NCBI RefSeq assembly: GCF_932526225.1
Contig: NC_064047.1
Location: 4,463,501 to 4,527,500 of the forward strand
Direction: 5' to 3'
DNA from: Nematostella vectensis
Lineage: Eukaryota > Cnidaria > Anthozoa > Actiniaria > Edwardsiidae
Length of the DNA stretch: 64,000 bases
How positions within the stretch are numbered: the first letter of the stretch is position 1; the number at the start of each line of letters is the position of its first letter. A program made the position numbers and the translations under genes. Positions 63,965 to 64,000 of the stretch are shown here, one piece after another. The notes under the pieces are model-generated. The model was not told the origin of the DNA. It worked only from the letters and a program-made list of their open reading frames with translations, and did no database searches.

Positions 63965-64000
63965 GTAAGTATGATAAGTAAGATCGTTCATTCATGTATT

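Overview
The window looks like nuclear DNA of an early-branching animal, most probably an anthozoan cnidarian such as the sea anemone Nematostella. This is inferred from animal-specific genes (Cys-loop receptors, sestrin, a TAK1-binding protein, DNAJC28) cut by short GT-AG introns, and from AT-rich spacers full of small inverted-repeat transposons and poly-G/poly-C runs. No species was confirmed by a search.

Layout. 1-775: 3' end of a Cys-loop ligand-gated channel. 5061-11477: a complete tandem relative with an anion-channel-type pore motif. 12951-16494: DNAJC28-like J-protein. 18081-24561: TAB2/TAB3-like adaptor with an N-terminal CUE domain and a C-terminal NZF zinc finger. 26621-27349 (minus): single-exon cysteine-rich protein with PPxY motifs, head to head with 28177-41667, a sestrin of 11 exons. 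41.9-49.5 kb: no recognisable gene; it holds a 1.1 kb tandem duplication and inverted-repeat elements. 49532-58312: a ten-exon gene for an unrecognised 624-residue signal-peptide, coiled-coil, membrane-associated protein. 61361 to the window end: the first two exons of its tandem paralogue.

The genes form no operon. Sestrin (leucine and stress input to TORC1) and TAB2/3 (ubiquitin input to TAK1) are stress-signalling genes, but their closeness need not be functional.

The most unusual feature is the tandem repeats. Six of the eight long arrays touch a real exon boundary, and in most of them the repeat unit copies exon sequence together with the splice site or stop codon: the C-terminal end of the first receptor (about 70 bp units), the 5' end of a TAB exon (77 bp), the sestrin microexon carrying the predicted redox cysteine with its donor (57-61 bp), the acceptor side of the last sestrin intron (32 bp, 4.5 kb), the donor of exon 6 in the novel gene (31 bp), and the donor of exon 1 in its paralogue (15 bp, 1.3 kb). 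These arrays carry many decoy donors, acceptors or branch points and are the best candidate here for an undescribed process. Exon coordinates were derived by hand from reading frame, GT-AG sites and phase; no transcript data were available.
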